DNA from: Laccaria trichodermophora
Taxonomy: Eukaryota > Basidiomycota > Agaricomycetes > Agaricales > Hydnangiaceae
Length of the DNA stretch: 64,000 nucleotides
NCBI GenBank assembly: GCA_018417955.1
Contig: JACTVC010000010.1
Span: 124,001-188,000 of the forward strand
Reading direction: 5' to 3'
Part shown: piece by piece, positions 1 to 11,196 of the stretch
Layout of the letters: each line of letters starts with the position of its first letter
Position numbering within the stretch: the first letter of the stretch is position 1
Notes under the pieces: generated by a model
The model's database searches: none
What the model saw: the letters and a program-made list of their open reading frames with translations, nothing else
Told to the model about the DNA's origin: nothing
Made by a program: the position numbers and the translations under genes

Positions 1-565
1 CAGACACAACATTGGAGGGGAAAGCTGGTAAGTTAGTTGTTGGAGTATTTGGTGAGGGTGGGTGTTGTTGTTGGAGTACTTGATGAGGAAAGCTGGTAAG
101 TTGGTTGTTGGAGTACTTGGTGAGGGAAGCTGGGAGTTTCACATCAGTACAACTATTCATACTCCATATATCAGTACAACCATCTATACTTTAATACCAT
201 CTTTTCATCAGTGCATGCATACCCATCATACTACTAATACCAGTACTACCATCTATAGTTTGATATAATATTTTTCTCAGTGCATGTACATGCATTATAC
301 TACATATATCAGTACAACCACCTATAGTTCGTCTTTTCCTCGTGCATGTACCCATCATATTACATATCTTTGGTGTGCATATATTTCCTGCATATAATAA
401 AATATTTCTCCTTATATTCACAATTCTTTACATATATACAGTATGTATATACAAAGTACATTTATCATATATATTCTCAGTATGTATGTAGAGCATGGAT
501 ATATATTTGTACCTGAAATATATGTACAGGATACTGTATATATATTGAGCCCCTATCATCTACAG
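1..565. other. AT-rich low-complexity DNA
   Basis: No gene is visible. The stretch contains imperfect short repeats (variants of 'cagtacaaccatctatac', 'catcatactac') and alternating TA/ATAC tracts around 425-545. It looks like degenerate repeat DNA at the edge of the transposon nest. Confidence 0.5.
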
Positions 566-808
566 TCATGCATTTTCATAGCTGTTACGAAATTCATCTG
601 GAAGTCCTAGCATTTCAACTGCTTCAAGTAACTCTGTCTCCTCACCATCCTCCTCTTCCTCTTCCTCTTCCTCTTCATCACTATCATTCTCTTCATCACT
701 TTCCATATCATTCTCTAACATCATTTCTAAAACCTCCAATTTTCTAACATGTGCCAGTTCCTCCAAAGTAAGACCTCCAATGTGGATTCGTTGTCTTATA
801 TGGAACAA
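566..808 (-). CDS. small acidic hypothetical ORF (doubtful)
   Basis: An 80-codon frame starting with ATG. Its centre is almost pure Asp/Glu with some Ser (about residues 37-58). It is flanked by Leu/Glu-rich, probably helical segments. I do not recognise a family. The acidic run comes from a TCC/TTC-rich microsatellite, so the frame may be open by chance. It could be a leftover exon of a transposon gene, because all surrounding DNA is repetitive. No promoter or intron signal was seen. Confidence 0.2.
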   Translation of the reverse strand: MFHIRQRIHIGGLTLEELAHVRKLEVLEMMLENDMESDEENDSDEEEEEEEEEDGEETELLEAVEMLGLPDEFRNSYENA

Positions 809-1029
809 CTAGTTGCACTTTATCTTACCAGACAATGCAAAGATGTGCCAAATTGTATGCATGCAAATCCAGTTGGTAAAGAACATCTTCATTTTGCTCA
901 CAAGCCATAGCCTTCATAACACATTGCCATTCCTCCATAAACCATTCCTGCATTGCACTGCATTCATAGGAAAGACATTGCAATTCTTCCTTGCATCAAT
1001 CTAGTTCCAGCATTGCTTTGATACCATTG

Positions 1030-1915
1030 CATTGATACAGGTGAAACATTTCAACTGTATAAAATCTGATTTTTGTGATTTTACCATTAAAAGGTCTTCT
1101 CTGTAACTACACTACAGACAATTGTAATGATATAGAGAGTCTTTGAACATACCCAGTTCAGTAGACTGAAAGTGCACATGCATCGAGTCTAAATGTAGGA
1201 CAAAGGCTTTGGACCTGGCAGCAGTATGCATCCTGACATTATACTTGGAGCCTACCTAAGATTCAACCACTATGAAATAGAGTACAAAGAGACTCTAGAG
1301 TAAACCACCCAACACAGGGAACAAGATTGCATTACTACCAAGGGTTTAGAAACATGTAATGGATTTTAAAATTGGGAACTCCGTCTTTTATCTTGCAATA
1401 AAACTACCAAGACTTCTAGAGGATAAACTACATGGGGACATTATGAAATAATGTTCTACTACTAAAAAGACTATACTACAACTATGTGGTATATGTATGG
1501 GGACCAAGCATGGCTTGCAGCCATGTAAAGAGTCAAGTATGGCAATTCCTGCATATGCATCAAAAGTGATGTGTCATATCATTGATATGGGTGAAACATA
1601 TTCAACTGTATAAAATCTGATTTTCGCAATTTTACCATTAAAAGGTCTTCTCTGTAAATACACTAAGTACAGTTACAATGATATAGAGAGTCTATGAACA
1701 TACTCAGCTCAGTAGACTAAAAGTGCAGATGCGAGTCTGAATGTAGGACAAAGGCCTTGGAGCTGGCGCAGTATGCACCATGACATTATACTTGGAGCCT
1801 ATCTAAGATTCACCCACTATGAAATAGAGTACAAAGAGTACAAAGAGACTCTAGAGTAAACCATCTAATGCAGGGACAAGATTGCATTACTACCAAGGGT
1901 TTAGAAACATGGTGT
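1030..1915. repeat. direct duplication of about 330 bp (two copies)
   Basis: The block at about 1,030-1,360 recurs at about 1,580-1,915 in the same orientation with small differences. Both start near 'cattgatayrggtgaaac', pass 'ccattaaaaggtcttctctg', and end near 'ccaagggtttagaaacatg'. About 220 bp without a gene lies between them. This is a tandem duplication of unknown non-coding sequence or two copies of a short repeat. No open frame is shared. Confidence 0.75.
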
Positions 1916-1929
1916 ACTTTACCCTCCCC

Positions 1930-2075
1930 CACGGATTCCAGATGGACTCCAGATGGACTCCATAAATCCATCTGGACTCCATCTGGAAAAGACCTCACCC
2001 TAGAACTTTGTTGAAAATCCATCTGGACTCCACATGGCCTCCAGATGGATTTGATCATAGTTTCAACATGAACTT
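1930..2075. repeat. short inverted/direct repeat of 'ccagatggactc'
   Basis: The motif 'ccagatggactc' and its complement 'gagtccatctgg' occur several times within about 150 bp. The DNA can fold into a small hairpin. No gene is seen. Confidence 0.55.
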
Positions 2076-2239
2076 GGCCTTGCACAAATTATGGAGAATC
2101 CCACTTGTAGCCAGATGTCATGTGACTTAAGTGTACTCAGACCTAACAATTCCTGGATGACAGTTCTATTTGGACAAGGAAAACTCATATATTTCTTGAA
2201 TAGAACTACACAAATGTATCATACTGTACTACTTTGGAT

Positions 2240-2525
2240 GTTAAAAAAAGAGGGGGAGAGTGGTGGAAAGTGATGGAGAGGGGGGCAAGTGGTAGGGAGA
2301 GGAGGGAGGAGGGAGCAGAACATGTAGGGAGGAGGGAGAGAGGAGAGGGATGGAGGAGGTAGGGAGGGGGAGGGAGGGATGGTGGAGGTAGGGAGGAGAA
2401 GGGAGTGATGGAGGAGAGAGGGGAAGGGAGTGATGGAGGGGAAGGGAATGATGGAGAGGGGGGGTAGGGAATGATGGAGAGGGGGGGTAGGGAGTGGAGT
2501 GAAGTGATGGGTGGAGGGGGTACTC
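2240..2525. repeat. G/A-rich purine tract (GGGAGGGAGG minisatellite)
   Basis: The + strand is nearly all purine, with many GGG and GGGG runs in units such as 'ggaggtagggaggggga'. It resembles the purine array at 23,510-23,810 inside the TIR element of 23,224-24,849. Open frames on the other strand (Pro/Ser/His-rich) are composition artefacts. The tract has potential to form G-quadruplex or triplex structures. Confidence 0.7.
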
Positions 2526-3025
2526 ATCTGGTGTCCTGAAGGTCAATCATTTTTGTACATGGGCAGTCTACTTCATACACGAGCAGTCCGTGTGTGCTTG
2601 TTTTCATGTGTGGTCATGGTTGTGGACATTGTGCATGGGCACTCATTTGCATTGTGGATGTGGAGGCATTGTATGTTGCGTGGGCGCTCGTCATTGTATG
2701 CAGGCACTCGGACGTTGTGTGTGGGTGCTCGTTTTCATCGTGGACATGGAGGCATTGTACATGGTGTGGGTGCTCATTTTCAGATGTGGGCACTCTGGGC
2801 ATGGACATGTTGTGGGCGGCTGGGATTATCGTGGTGGTCGTATGCGTCGTCTGTGGGCGTTGTGGTCACTAGGGAGAGGGGAGTGGTGGCCATGAATGAT
2901 TGCCATGTCGCTGTCAGCAATGTGGCTTCTGGATTGGGTGTGAATAGAGGAAGAGGGGAGGGAAGTGAGGTGGGCTACTCACCTGCACACGGCGGATGGT
3001 GACGATGGTGTGCATCGTCACCATG
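2526..3025. repeat. GT/GC-rich minisatellite with 'gtgggcgctcgt' motifs
   Basis: Imperfect units of the type 'ttgtgtgtgggtgctcgt' repeat through the interval. Together with the preceding purine tract it has the same order (purine array, then 'gtgggcgctcgt' array) as the TIR element at 23,224-24,849. It is probably a diverged relative of that element. No termini were found. Confidence 0.5.
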
Positions 3026-3402
3026 TGTGAAACCAAAGGGTTGATCAGGACTTCTTGATGAAGGTGTGAGTGCGAGATGGCAGCAGAGAATATTTGTGGT
3101 ACATGTGAAAGAGTTCATAATGTGGTGCTGCGAAGTGGTACCATGTGTAGTTTATCCTGTGACTCAGGAACTGGGGCATGGTCACCTGGTGCAGGACTCT
3201 GGTATCCCAGAGGGGAGGTGTGGGGAGGTGTATGGCTGCCTAGCCATATAGAATGGGGGTGACTCTGTCCACATGTATTATATGATGTGGTTGCAAAGTG
3301 AGTATATTTGTTGTGAATGCAACGCTATACAGAGTAGGGATAAATACAAGTAAATACAATGATTCTAGGTCACACATGGAGTATGTACTACCTGCTGTTA
3401 CA
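3026..3402 (-). repeat. diverged LTR of the chromovirus family
   Basis: The block starts TGTGAAACC and ends TGTTACA, like the 373-bp LTRs at 11,197 and 39,588. Shared stretches include the parts around 'ggtatcccagaggggag' and 'aactggggcatggtcacctgg'. It is followed by 'aagcccccctgtgagattgg', which matches the polypurine-tract side of the large element ('aagcccccccatgagattg'). It is therefore an older, strongly diverged LTR with a stub of internal sequence (to about 3,440). No partner LTR is in the window. Confidence 0.75.
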
Positions 3403-3822
3403 AAGCCCCCCTGTGAGATTGGAGCATCGTCTCTATAGCATTGCCCATAAACTTGAGTTTTCGATTTGTCTCTTCAGGGCATTCAGTAGCTGCGCTATGG
3501 AACCATAAAAGTACAACATGGACAATTGTCCTATGGGTCATAGGGCTACCCAAATGGGCCCAATGCTCTGGACATCACTATGGGGCCATGGGTGGGCCCA
3601 GTTCCTTAAAGACACCTAAGGGTGAATGTTGGGCCCAAATGTCAGGCCAAACCAAATCCTGCCAAATAGGCATTTGGCCCAATTATGGTCATTTGAGTGG
3701 GTTAGCTTAGCCTAAGGATAGTTGGTGGGCCCAATATCAAGAGTCCCAATGGCTGTATGATGGGCCCAAAGTGTTGGGAAGCTGAAGAATTTTACCTGGT
3801 TTTTTTGCACTGGGACTCCCAG

Positions 3823-4141
3823 TGTGAAGCATTCACTCTGAACTTCTCGCATAGTTGAAGCCAAGAGGGAAGGAGGAGGCAAGAATGGGTGGATCTGGGA
3901 TCAACACCCATGAGTGAGCAATGAGCAGTTACAAGATACTCAGCTGGCCCAACATGATTATGCATACTGTAGGAAGTACAGTTATACAAAGCACTACATG
4001 TAGTGCAAGAGGATGGCAAGACTGCTGACAAGGTGGTGGTTCAAGACAAAAGATCAATATATTATGTAAGATATCCAAATCTAGCTATATACCACTGTTT
4101 GACTATGGCCTCTGGGCATTCCCTTCCAATCCTATATCACA
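3823..4141 (-). repeat. 3' LTR of non-autonomous LTR element, copy 1
   Basis: 319 bp with TG...CA ends. It is nearly identical to the LTRs at 8,517, 31,727 and 35,877. In element orientation this is the 3' LTR, because the polypurine tract borders it. Confidence 0.9.
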
Positions 4142-4999
4142 AAGCCCCCCAATGTCCAGAGGGCATGTAAGGAAAACAATGGTGTGGAAGAATAATAGAA
4201 TAGAAATCCTCTTGCCCCCCCAGAGTGAATATCAGGATAAAATGAGACCAAAAGGTAGCAAAGCAAAGAAGATAAATAAAAGAAAGAAAAAATTTGGCCC
4301 CAAATAATTTGCTATCTGGAAAGCTGGTCACTGTAAGCTCCCAGCTTAACCCAGAAATACCCATATGATCCTCCCATTCTCTCTTCAGTGATGTATAACC
4401 ATGAGTACTGGGAAACCATGCAAGTGGATGGCTTCCAGGTCATCCATCCCAACTCCATTGCCTTTCGAGCAGCAATCAGTACTTCTGAGGGACCCAGAAG
4501 GTTACCATGATTGAAGAAGAGTCCGCCGTGTAATGCGTGAGCTGCAACTCCTCCACACTGATCTGCCGTGCAACGCGCGAGCAGCAATCAGCCTTCTGAT
4601 GGAGCCAGAAGGTTACCATGACTGAAGAAGAGTCCGCCGTGTAATGCGTGAGCAGCAACTCTCAACCAGTTGAGGTGTCTCCCCTGCCCATAAGAGTCCT
4701 CCAATCAAGTCTTAACACCCCAAATAGAGGGGAGATCCTGAGGTAGCCAAAAATGTGTTTGAGCATAGCGTAGTGATTTCTGGCCCGTTCCTGGGGATCA
4801 AATACCCGTTCGAAAGCTACGAACGACGCCTTTCCAACGGTATAATTCGCGTATCGTGACGAGCCGTGGTTGTCGAGATAGAGAGGTAATACCCAGAAAC
4901 TGCAGTTCTGGAGTAAATGCATACTGCAGACCAGGCTGTTGTCCGTTATCGACGTAAATAGGTGCGTCGGAAAGGTACGATTCAGGCGTTTCAAACGGG

Positions 5000-5740
5000 C
5001 TATAGAGCGTCCGATGCGAGCAGGTTATGACAATAGGAATGGGGAAATGGTTGTTGAAGAGATGGCACTGTAACACAAGGACCGCTCGTCCGTTTGGCGC
5101 GTATAAGGGCTTCCCAGAAGCGCATTGACCTTGGCTTCAAAACAAGCCAAAGAACGAAAGGGACGACGAAGATCTCGCCGAGAATGGATGAAACATGCTC
5201 ATCTTGGTCATACCAGGCTGAACTAGGCGAAGCACCGCCAATAGGTGACCGTTTGGCGAGTTCAGGGAGTCCACAGAAAGGTGTGAATGAGGGCTTTCCA
5301 ACGCGAAAAGGATGAGCGCAATCGGGGCATCGGTTGGCGAGATATGACATGAACAAGTCACATGTAAGTAGTTGTTGGAGGGATGGTGCTGTAACACAGG
5401 AACCGCTCGTCCGTTTGACGCGTATGAGGGCTTCCCAGAAGCGCATTGACCGTGGCTTCAAAACGAGCCAAAGAACAAAAGGAACGACGAGGATCTCGCC
5501 GAGAACGGACGAGATATGTTCATTTTGGTCATACCAGGCTGAAGTAGGTGAAGCGCAGCCAATACGCGACCGTTTGGCGAGTTCAGGGGGTCCAAAGAAA
5601 GGTATAAACGAGGGCTTCCCAGCGCAAAAGAGACGAGAGCAATCGGGGCGTCGGTTGGCGAGATATGAGGTGAATAAGTCCCATGTTGATGTCCCATCAA
5701 CCCCATCCAACCCAAAACCACTCCAAACCCTTCTAACCAT
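5000..5740 (-). CDS. ORF made of ~107-codon repeats in the non-autonomous LTR element
   Basis: A 246-codon frame in element-sense orientation built from two full copies of a unit of about 107 codons (motifs 'SYLANR..DC', 'PELAKRS', 'VPFVLWLVLKPRSM', 'LIR.KRTSG'). The equivalent frame in the second element copy (32,710-33,483) is also open. The unit is a multiple of three, so antisense frames also stay open, and coding is unproven. I recognise no family. It could be a small element protein or only a structured leader RNA. The first ~30 codons are outside the repeat. Confidence 0.3.
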   Translation of the reverse strand: MVRRVWSGFGLDGVDGTSTWDLFTSYLANRRPDCSRLFCAGKPSFIPFFGPPELAKRSRIGCASPTSAWYDQNEHISSVLGEILVVPFVLWLVLKPRSMRFWEALIRVKRTSGSCVTAPSLQQLLTCDLFMSYLANRCPDCAHPFRVGKPSFTPFCGLPELAKRSPIGGASPSSAWYDQDEHVSSILGEIFVVPFVLWLVLKPRSMRFWEALIRAKRTSGPCVTVPSLQQPFPHSYCHNLLASDAL

Positions 5741-6119
5741 TCAGAAACCAAGAAGAGCCATTCCAGGGAGCTCATAGAGAAGTAAGGAGGATGAGAACAC
5801 TCATTCCTCAAGCAAGAAAACAGCAAAGATTGGGAGAGAAGCATAGTAGGGCAGAGCTAGTCTCTCCTAGACAGCTTCGATATGATGTGAAGTTGTACCT
5901 TGGTTCACGATCATATGAAGTCTGTTGTTTGTCGCACCCCAAAAACTGTGTCAGGAAATGTTTATGTAATCTTCGGACTCTGAAATCACAGTCCGACCTT
6001 GTCGTGTTGGATATTGGTCTGCTCCCTTCAAGCCCTGACGCGATTTTGACCTTCATACATCCTGAACATCGATTATTTGGCTTTCTGAATTACTTCGAAC
6101 ACCTGATGAACACTAAAGT

Positions 6120-6996
6120 ATGGCTAAACCATGCTGGCAGGACACTGTAGGGCTAGAAACCATCAACACCATTGTCAAGAAGATTATACCATGGTGGATG
6201 AATGGGCTGCATACGGTTCAGCTCGAGCTCATTTCAGCTATCCTCGATGGACAAGACATTCTCATGGGAAATCGACAGCCTTTTATATACCCTGTCTCGT
6301 GCTTTTAGAGTACAACCAACACCCCAAGTCATATCCCGCTAATCTGCCCACCCGTTCAAGGCCAATGGCCCAATTGGCATCGTGGTCACACCGACAAAGT
6401 GATTAGCGAGCAATATTGTATGTTTACCTTCTTTGTACACTTTCTGTCACTAACAACTTTCTAGGTGAACGAGCTTTCGAAACTCAACTTATTTGTGTTC
6501 TCTTATTGCCACGAAAGCCTCAGCAAGGTGCGAAAGGCTGGGGTTCGTTTGGCACGAGAGATCATGGAATACGTTAGGTGGAAAGTCATATGTGTGGATT
6601 CGGAGCATCTGCGCGACAAGGAATGGAGAGAGATAACCAAGAGTATGACTTTTCGGTAATGTCCTGTTCGCTTGCGTTGATGAAGTCCACCTGATCAACG
6701 CGTGGGGATTTTCATTCCGTCCAGCATTCGCAGCTATTGGAGCCTTCTCCTATGGATGCTTTCCGGCGTCAATATCTGTTGTTGGCCTCAGTGCGATACT
6801 AGAACCCGGGGCCCCAACAACGTCTGTTTGCAAAAGCCTGGGTTTCTTTGAAGGCGACTTCCTCCTCATCAGGCGATACAATGAGCGCCCAAATACGCAG
6901 TTCAGTGTTCAGTTTGCTGCTCATGGACTGAACGGTGACAAATACCCTGATCTACTTCTGTACATGAACAGTGGAAGGAAGACCATTCACTGTTGA
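6120..6996 (+). pseudogene. RecQ-like helicase fragment (broken, captured)
   Basis: The translation reads as the N-terminal helicase lobe of a RecQ/Sgs1-like fungal DEAD/DEAH helicase. It has a 'GLHTVQLELISAILDGQD' Q-motif region, a Walker A remnant with GKS, 'LEYNQHPKSYPANLPTR', 'KWKVICVDSEHLRDKEWRE', then a DEAH-type box 'VDEVHLINAWG', 'GLSA' and 'NERPNTQFSVQF'. A 47-bp GT-AG intron (6,418-6,464) is still visible. A deletion or frameshift at the Walker A loop and the missing second helicase lobe make it non-functional. It sits inside a TIR element and is best read as a host gene piece captured by a transposon, or the wreck of an element-borne helicase. Confidence 0.7.
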
Positions 6997-7006
6997 ACAT
7001 TGAAAG

Positions 7007-7580
7007 TAGTGTTTGAAAGTCCGGTTCGGTCCGGTTTTTTGATGCCCAGGGGCGTTAACCATAACCGTAACTGGTCTGCATTTTCCCCAGAAGTCAAAAG
7101 ACCAGACCAGACTGCAAAAAGACCGCAGACCGCGGTTTTTTGCGGTCTATAGACCGGTTTCGGTCTGCATCGGTTTTAACTGGTTTATGACCGGTCTTTA
7201 GGCCAATATTTTAAAATTATTAATCGGTAAATTTATTAACATTTTTAATAGCTTCAAAACGAGCCCAAGAACGTTAAATTCCGTTAGGAATTGGTGCTTC
7301 TATAAAATAAGTCTGGTACATCTATTATTCCCCAAAGTAATTTACATTTTAATTCATATCTCTCTCGTTTTTTTACCAAATCGTACGTTCTTGGGTGCGT
7401 TTTAAAGGGTATTTAAGGGGCTATAAAAGACCGGTCCAAACCGGTTCACGTTAACCGGTCTTTTTGCGGTCTTTACATTTCAAAAATAAAAGACCGTAAC
7501 CGCAGGTCCGGTCTTTTGCGGTCTTGGTCCGGTCTGGTTACGGTCTTTTTCCAGTCATGAGACCGGACTTCCAAACACTA
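7007..7580. mobile_element. hAT-type MITE, copy 1
   Basis: 574 bp. It starts 'tagtgtttgaaagtccgg' and ends with the inverted form 'ccggacttccaaacacta'. A perfect 8-bp duplication ATTGAAAG flanks it (6,999-7,006 and 7,581-7,588). The interior is rich in 'ccggtc' and 'aaagaccg' motifs and has no ORF. The 8-bp duplication and the TAGTG terminus point to the hAT superfamily. The second copy is at 34,784-35,367. Confidence 0.9.
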
Positions 7581-8516
7581 ATTGAAAGGAGAGCTGAGAA
7601 GAGGCGACAACTGCGTAGTAGATGATGGTTCTCCGAGCTCACCTGGGTGTGAAAGAAGGAGAGAATTCGAAGCAGGGGGCAGAAAACGTGCGATATAATC
7701 TGGAGTTTCCGGCACCTCAACCAGGGGTGTTCTCTGATAGGTTCTGACGGTTCTGACGTTGTTTTCCATAGAAATTGAAGTTTCGAAGCGAATATATTAA
7801 AATCTGGATAAGAATGGAGGACAGTAGGGTTGTAACACGTAAGGAGCCAGGAGGGAGCACGCAGTTGTTGACGCGTTGTTGACGCGCAAGGATTTCAAAG
7901 TCCGAAGATTACATAAACAATTCCTGACACGGTTTTTGGGGTGTGAAGAAAACAGGACTAGGGCAGAGCACATAATTTCCAGAGCAGTAGACTGAACTGG
8001 AGGGATGTCAATGAACATCTGGCTGTTCTTGAGAGGCCTAGATGCTAAAAGACAAGGGAGATGGTTGAGGAACAGGTGGAGTCTGAGAGACAGTGAAGCA
8101 GCACAAAGCAGCAGGCGACACTGGTTGTGGGCGACCTCCTCACCAAGTCAATGGTCACGTAGTCGCAGAATCCAGACATAGGTGAGTAGGAACTCTCCTC
8201 ACAGTAGACTTCAGGCCGTGTAGTCGCGAAATCCCAAAGCCCAGCTGCTCAGAGTCAGCACAGCACCCCAATCGAACAAACCTCAACCAGCTGTGCAAGC
8301 ACAAGCTAAAGTCAATGGTTCATCCAACTGAAGGATGGATGAGCCCTTTCACATGAAGTAGTAAGCCCGCCACAAAGAGCGCGAGCAGCAGCTACCATCC
8401 ATGCTAAGGTTCCTCCTGTGATGAGCTGGCGCATTCCCACAACTCTCCAGCTCTCCCTCTACCAAGAAATGCAGACTTCAACCATGCTTTGGTGAAGTCC
8501 GCAGTGCCCCCACCAT

Positions 8517-8835
8517 TGTGAAGCGTTCACTCTGAACTTCTCGCATAGTTGAAGCCAAGAGGGAAGGAGGAGGCAAGAATGGGTGGATCTGGGATCAACA
8601 CCCATGAGTGAGCAATGAGCAGTTACAAGATACTCAGCTGGCCCAACATGATTATGCATACTGTAGGAAGTACAGTTATACAAAGCACTACATGTAGTGC
8701 AAGAGGATGGCAAGACTGCTGACAAGGTGGTGGTTCAAGACAAAAGATCAATATATTATGTAAGATATCCAAATCTAGCTATATACCACTGTTTGACTAT
8801 GGCCTCTGGGCATTCCCTTCCAATCCTATATCACA
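8517..8835 (-). repeat. 5' LTR of non-autonomous LTR element, copy 1
   Basis: 319-bp LTR next to the primer-binding site (about 8,494-8,515 on the minus strand, beginning TGGTGGGGGCAC). It matches the LTR at 3,823 almost base for base. Confidence 0.9.
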
Positions 8836-8859
8836 CCCAGTATTTTAGCAGAACTTGCA

Positions 8860-9040
8860 GTAGGTCGGAACTTTCAGGTTGGGCAGAACTTTCGGGTTGA
8901 GCAGAACTTTTAGGTTGAGTGGAACTTTCAGGTTGAGTGGAACTTTCGGGTTGAGCAGAACTTTCAGGTTGAGCAGAACTTTTGGGTTGAGCAGAATTTG
9001 TGGGGTTTAGCTGGAATTGTGGGGGTTTAGCGGAACACAA
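8860..9040. repeat. 20-bp minisatellite 'gaactttcaggttgagcaga'
   Basis: About eight imperfect tandem copies of a 20-bp unit, followed by two GT-rich variants. No gene. It lies in the left arm of the old foldback element, directly after the LTR-element target duplication. Confidence 0.8.
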
Positions 9041-9059
9041 GGATATTGTTTATCATTGG

Positions 9060-10800
9060 GCCCAATGATTTAAATATGCCCAAGGAATCAGAAACACAAC
9101 CCTGAATGTCCTCATAAATGTTCCAGAAAAAACGTGAAATGTCCAGAGCATCAATTCAAACATCCACAGGACATCCAAAAAACAACCCCGGAATGATTTA
9201 ACTATGAAAAGGGCATCCAAACGCAACCCTCCATGACACTAATTGGGGACATCCGAAAAGCATCCTGGATGTCCACATAAATGTTCTGGAAAAATGCGAA
9301 ATGGCTGTAACATTAATTGGAATATACACAGAACATCTGAAAAGGACTCTGGATGTCTGCATAAATGTTCCGAAAAAAATGCGAAATGCCTGGAACATTA
9401 ATTGGAATATATGTGGGACATCCAGAAAGTGCACAAACATTGATTCAGGACATCTGAAAAGCACCCTGAATGTCTGCATAAATGTTCCAGAAAAATGCGA
9501 AATGTCTGAAACATTGATTAGAATACACACAGGACATCCGAAAAACATCCTGGATGTCTGCATAAATGTTCCGAAAAAATGCGAAATGCCTGGAACATTA
9601 ATTGGAATATATGCGGGACATCCAGAAAGTGCACAAACATTGATTCAGGACATCCGAAAAACACCCTGAATGTCCGCATAAATGTCCTGAAAAACATGCG
9701 AAATGCTCGGAACATTAATTGGAATATATGCAGGACATACAGAAGGCGCATGAACATTGATTCAGGACATCTGAAAGGCACTCTGAATGTCCACATAAAT
9801 GTTCCAGAAAAATGGGAAACACCCAAAACGTTGATTAGAATACACACAGGACATCCGAAAAACATCCTGGATGTCTGCATAAATGTTCCGAAAAAAATGC
9901 GAAATGCCCGGAACATTAATTGGAATATATGCAGGACATCCAGAAGTGCACAAACATTGATTCAGGACATCCGAGCACCCTGACTGTCTGCATAAATGTT
10001 CTGGAAAAATGCGAAACACCCGAAACGTTGATTAGAATACACACAGGACATCCGAAAAGCACCCTGAATGTCCACATAAATGTTCCAGAAAAATGCGAAA
10101 TGCCTGGAACATTAATTAGAATGCACATGGGACATCTGAAAAACATCCTGGATGTCTGCATTAATGTTCCGAAAAAAATGCGAAATGCCTGGAACATTAA
10201 TTGGAATATATGTGGGACATCCAGAAGTGCACAAACATTGATTCAGGACATCCGAAAAGCACCCTGAATGTCCGCATAAATGTCCCGAAAAAAATGCGAA
10301 ATGCCCGGAACATTAATTGGAATATACACAGGACATTCAAAAGCACCTTGGATGTCCCGGAACATTAATTGGAATATACTGTACTATTTCGACCAAGTGT
10401 TCACGATTTTTGGAAAAATTTCACGCCGAGATGGCCGAAAAATTTTCTTTTGATTTAAGACAAATAAAAAAAAATAGTTTTTCGTCGATGTGATGTGTGA
10501 CATGAACACTTGGTCGAAATAGTACAGTATATCAGACATCTGTTAATTGAAATATACATGAGACATGCAAAAAGCACACGAACATTGATTTAGGTCATCC
10601 AAATGGCACCCTGGATGTCCCTGTAAATGTTCTGAAAAAATGCGAAATGCATGGAACACTAATTGGGACATCCACAAAGCATCCTGTTCTGAAAAATGTG
10701 AAATGCCCAGAGCATTAATTTGATTATTCATGGGACATCAGAAAAACAACCCTGGGGGTGGTATAAATGTCCTGGATAAATGCCACTGAGTATTCAGAAA
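9060..10800. repeat. left tandem array of the giant foldback element
   Basis: Imperfect units of roughly 90 bp. Each contains 'gaacattaattggaatata', 'ggacatcc', 'gtctgcataaatgttc' and 'aaaaaatgcgaaatg'. The same family runs in the opposite orientation at 39,966-41,220. Short frames on both strands (Met-Phe-rich or Asn-Ile-rich) come from the repeats and are not genes. Confidence 0.85.
10379..10527. mobile_element. Tc1/mariner-type MITE, perfect TIRs
   Basis: 149 bp with perfect 25-bp terminal inverted repeats starting CTGTACTATTTCGACCAA, flanked by TA on both sides (10,377-10,378 and 10,528-10,529). No coding capacity. It interrupts a unit of the surrounding array. The TA duplication supports Tc1/mariner mobilisation. 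Confidence 0.9.
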
Positions 10801-11060
10801 AGCAACCCCCTTATGTATGTTTATTGCCTGAAGTTCCATTGTATAACCTGAATGCAACTGAACGACCTCATCTACAAGTGAACATCACCAAGTTCCACAA
10901 AGTGAGAGAACATCAGCATTTTCTGCAAAGTGCATAAGGACCTCCATGCTTGATATCTTGGTTATCTGAGTGATTTTATACATTGCTTTTGGGTACTAGA
11001 AATTAGGGGAATAGCTCATATGCACATCCCAGGAAAAGCTCATAGGCACTTTATGTTTCT
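10800..11060. other. centre of the giant foldback element
   Basis: About 260 bp between the left array and the first inverted unit of the right arm. No ORF, TIR or repeat was recognised. It is probably the loop of the foldback. Confidence 0.4.
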
Positions 11061-11196
11061 TGACGCAGGAAGGTTTTCTGTCCTAGAACATCATACCCTT
11101 CATTTCAAGACCTTCACATTGTCTCAGTGCTTTTCTGACATCTTGTGGATATTAAATATCATTCCCCAGACATTTTGCATTTTTTTCGGGACATCC

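Larger units (their letters stand above)
5920..7958. mobile_element. TIR DNA element carrying a helicase fragment
   Basis: Terminal inverted repeats of about 68 bp lie at 5,920-5,987 and 7,891-7,958, with a core 'CACCCCAAAAACYGTGTCAG'. The second LTR element copy (junction near 32,600) lacks this insert and reads 'tagggcatagcac'. Here 'tagggcagag' flanks the insert on both sides, which suggests a target duplication of about 9-10 bp. About 55 bp between the left duplicate and the left TIR is unexplained. Inside are a broken RecQ-like helicase copy and a hAT MITE. No transposase is seen, so the element is non-autonomous. Confidence 0.65.
3823..8835 (-). mobile_element. non-autonomous LTR retrotransposon, copy 1
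   Basis: Two 319-bp LTRs (3,823-4,141 and 8,517-8,835) start TGTGAAG and end TATATCACA on the + strand. They are flanked by a perfect 5-bp duplication CCCAG (3,818-3,822 and 8,836-8,840). In element (minus) orientation a primer-binding site beginning TGGTGGGGGCAC lies one base after the 5' LTR (about 8,494-8,515), and a GGGGGGCTT polypurine tract abuts the 3' LTR (4,142-4,153). No gag or pol frame is present. The inside carries about 321-bp tandem units (5,000-5,740) and a TIR element with a helicase fragment (5,920-7,958). A second copy lies at 31,727-36,195. Confidence 0.9.

Noticed and set aside
6120..6996. Helitron replication-helicase
   Set aside because: The motifs are RecQ-like (DEVH box, 'NERPNTQF'), not Pif1-like. 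No HUH Rep domain is seen, and the element has TIRs, which Helitrons lack.
7578..8018. Short minus-strand ORFs next to the hAT MITE
   Set aside because: They have no known motif, span the MITE and TIR-element junctions, and are not conserved in the second LTR-element copy.
9198..10267. Regularly spaced repeats that could recall a CRISPR array
   Set aside because: Units are contiguous and imperfect with no unique spacers, they continue in inverted form on the other arm, and the host is eukaryotic.
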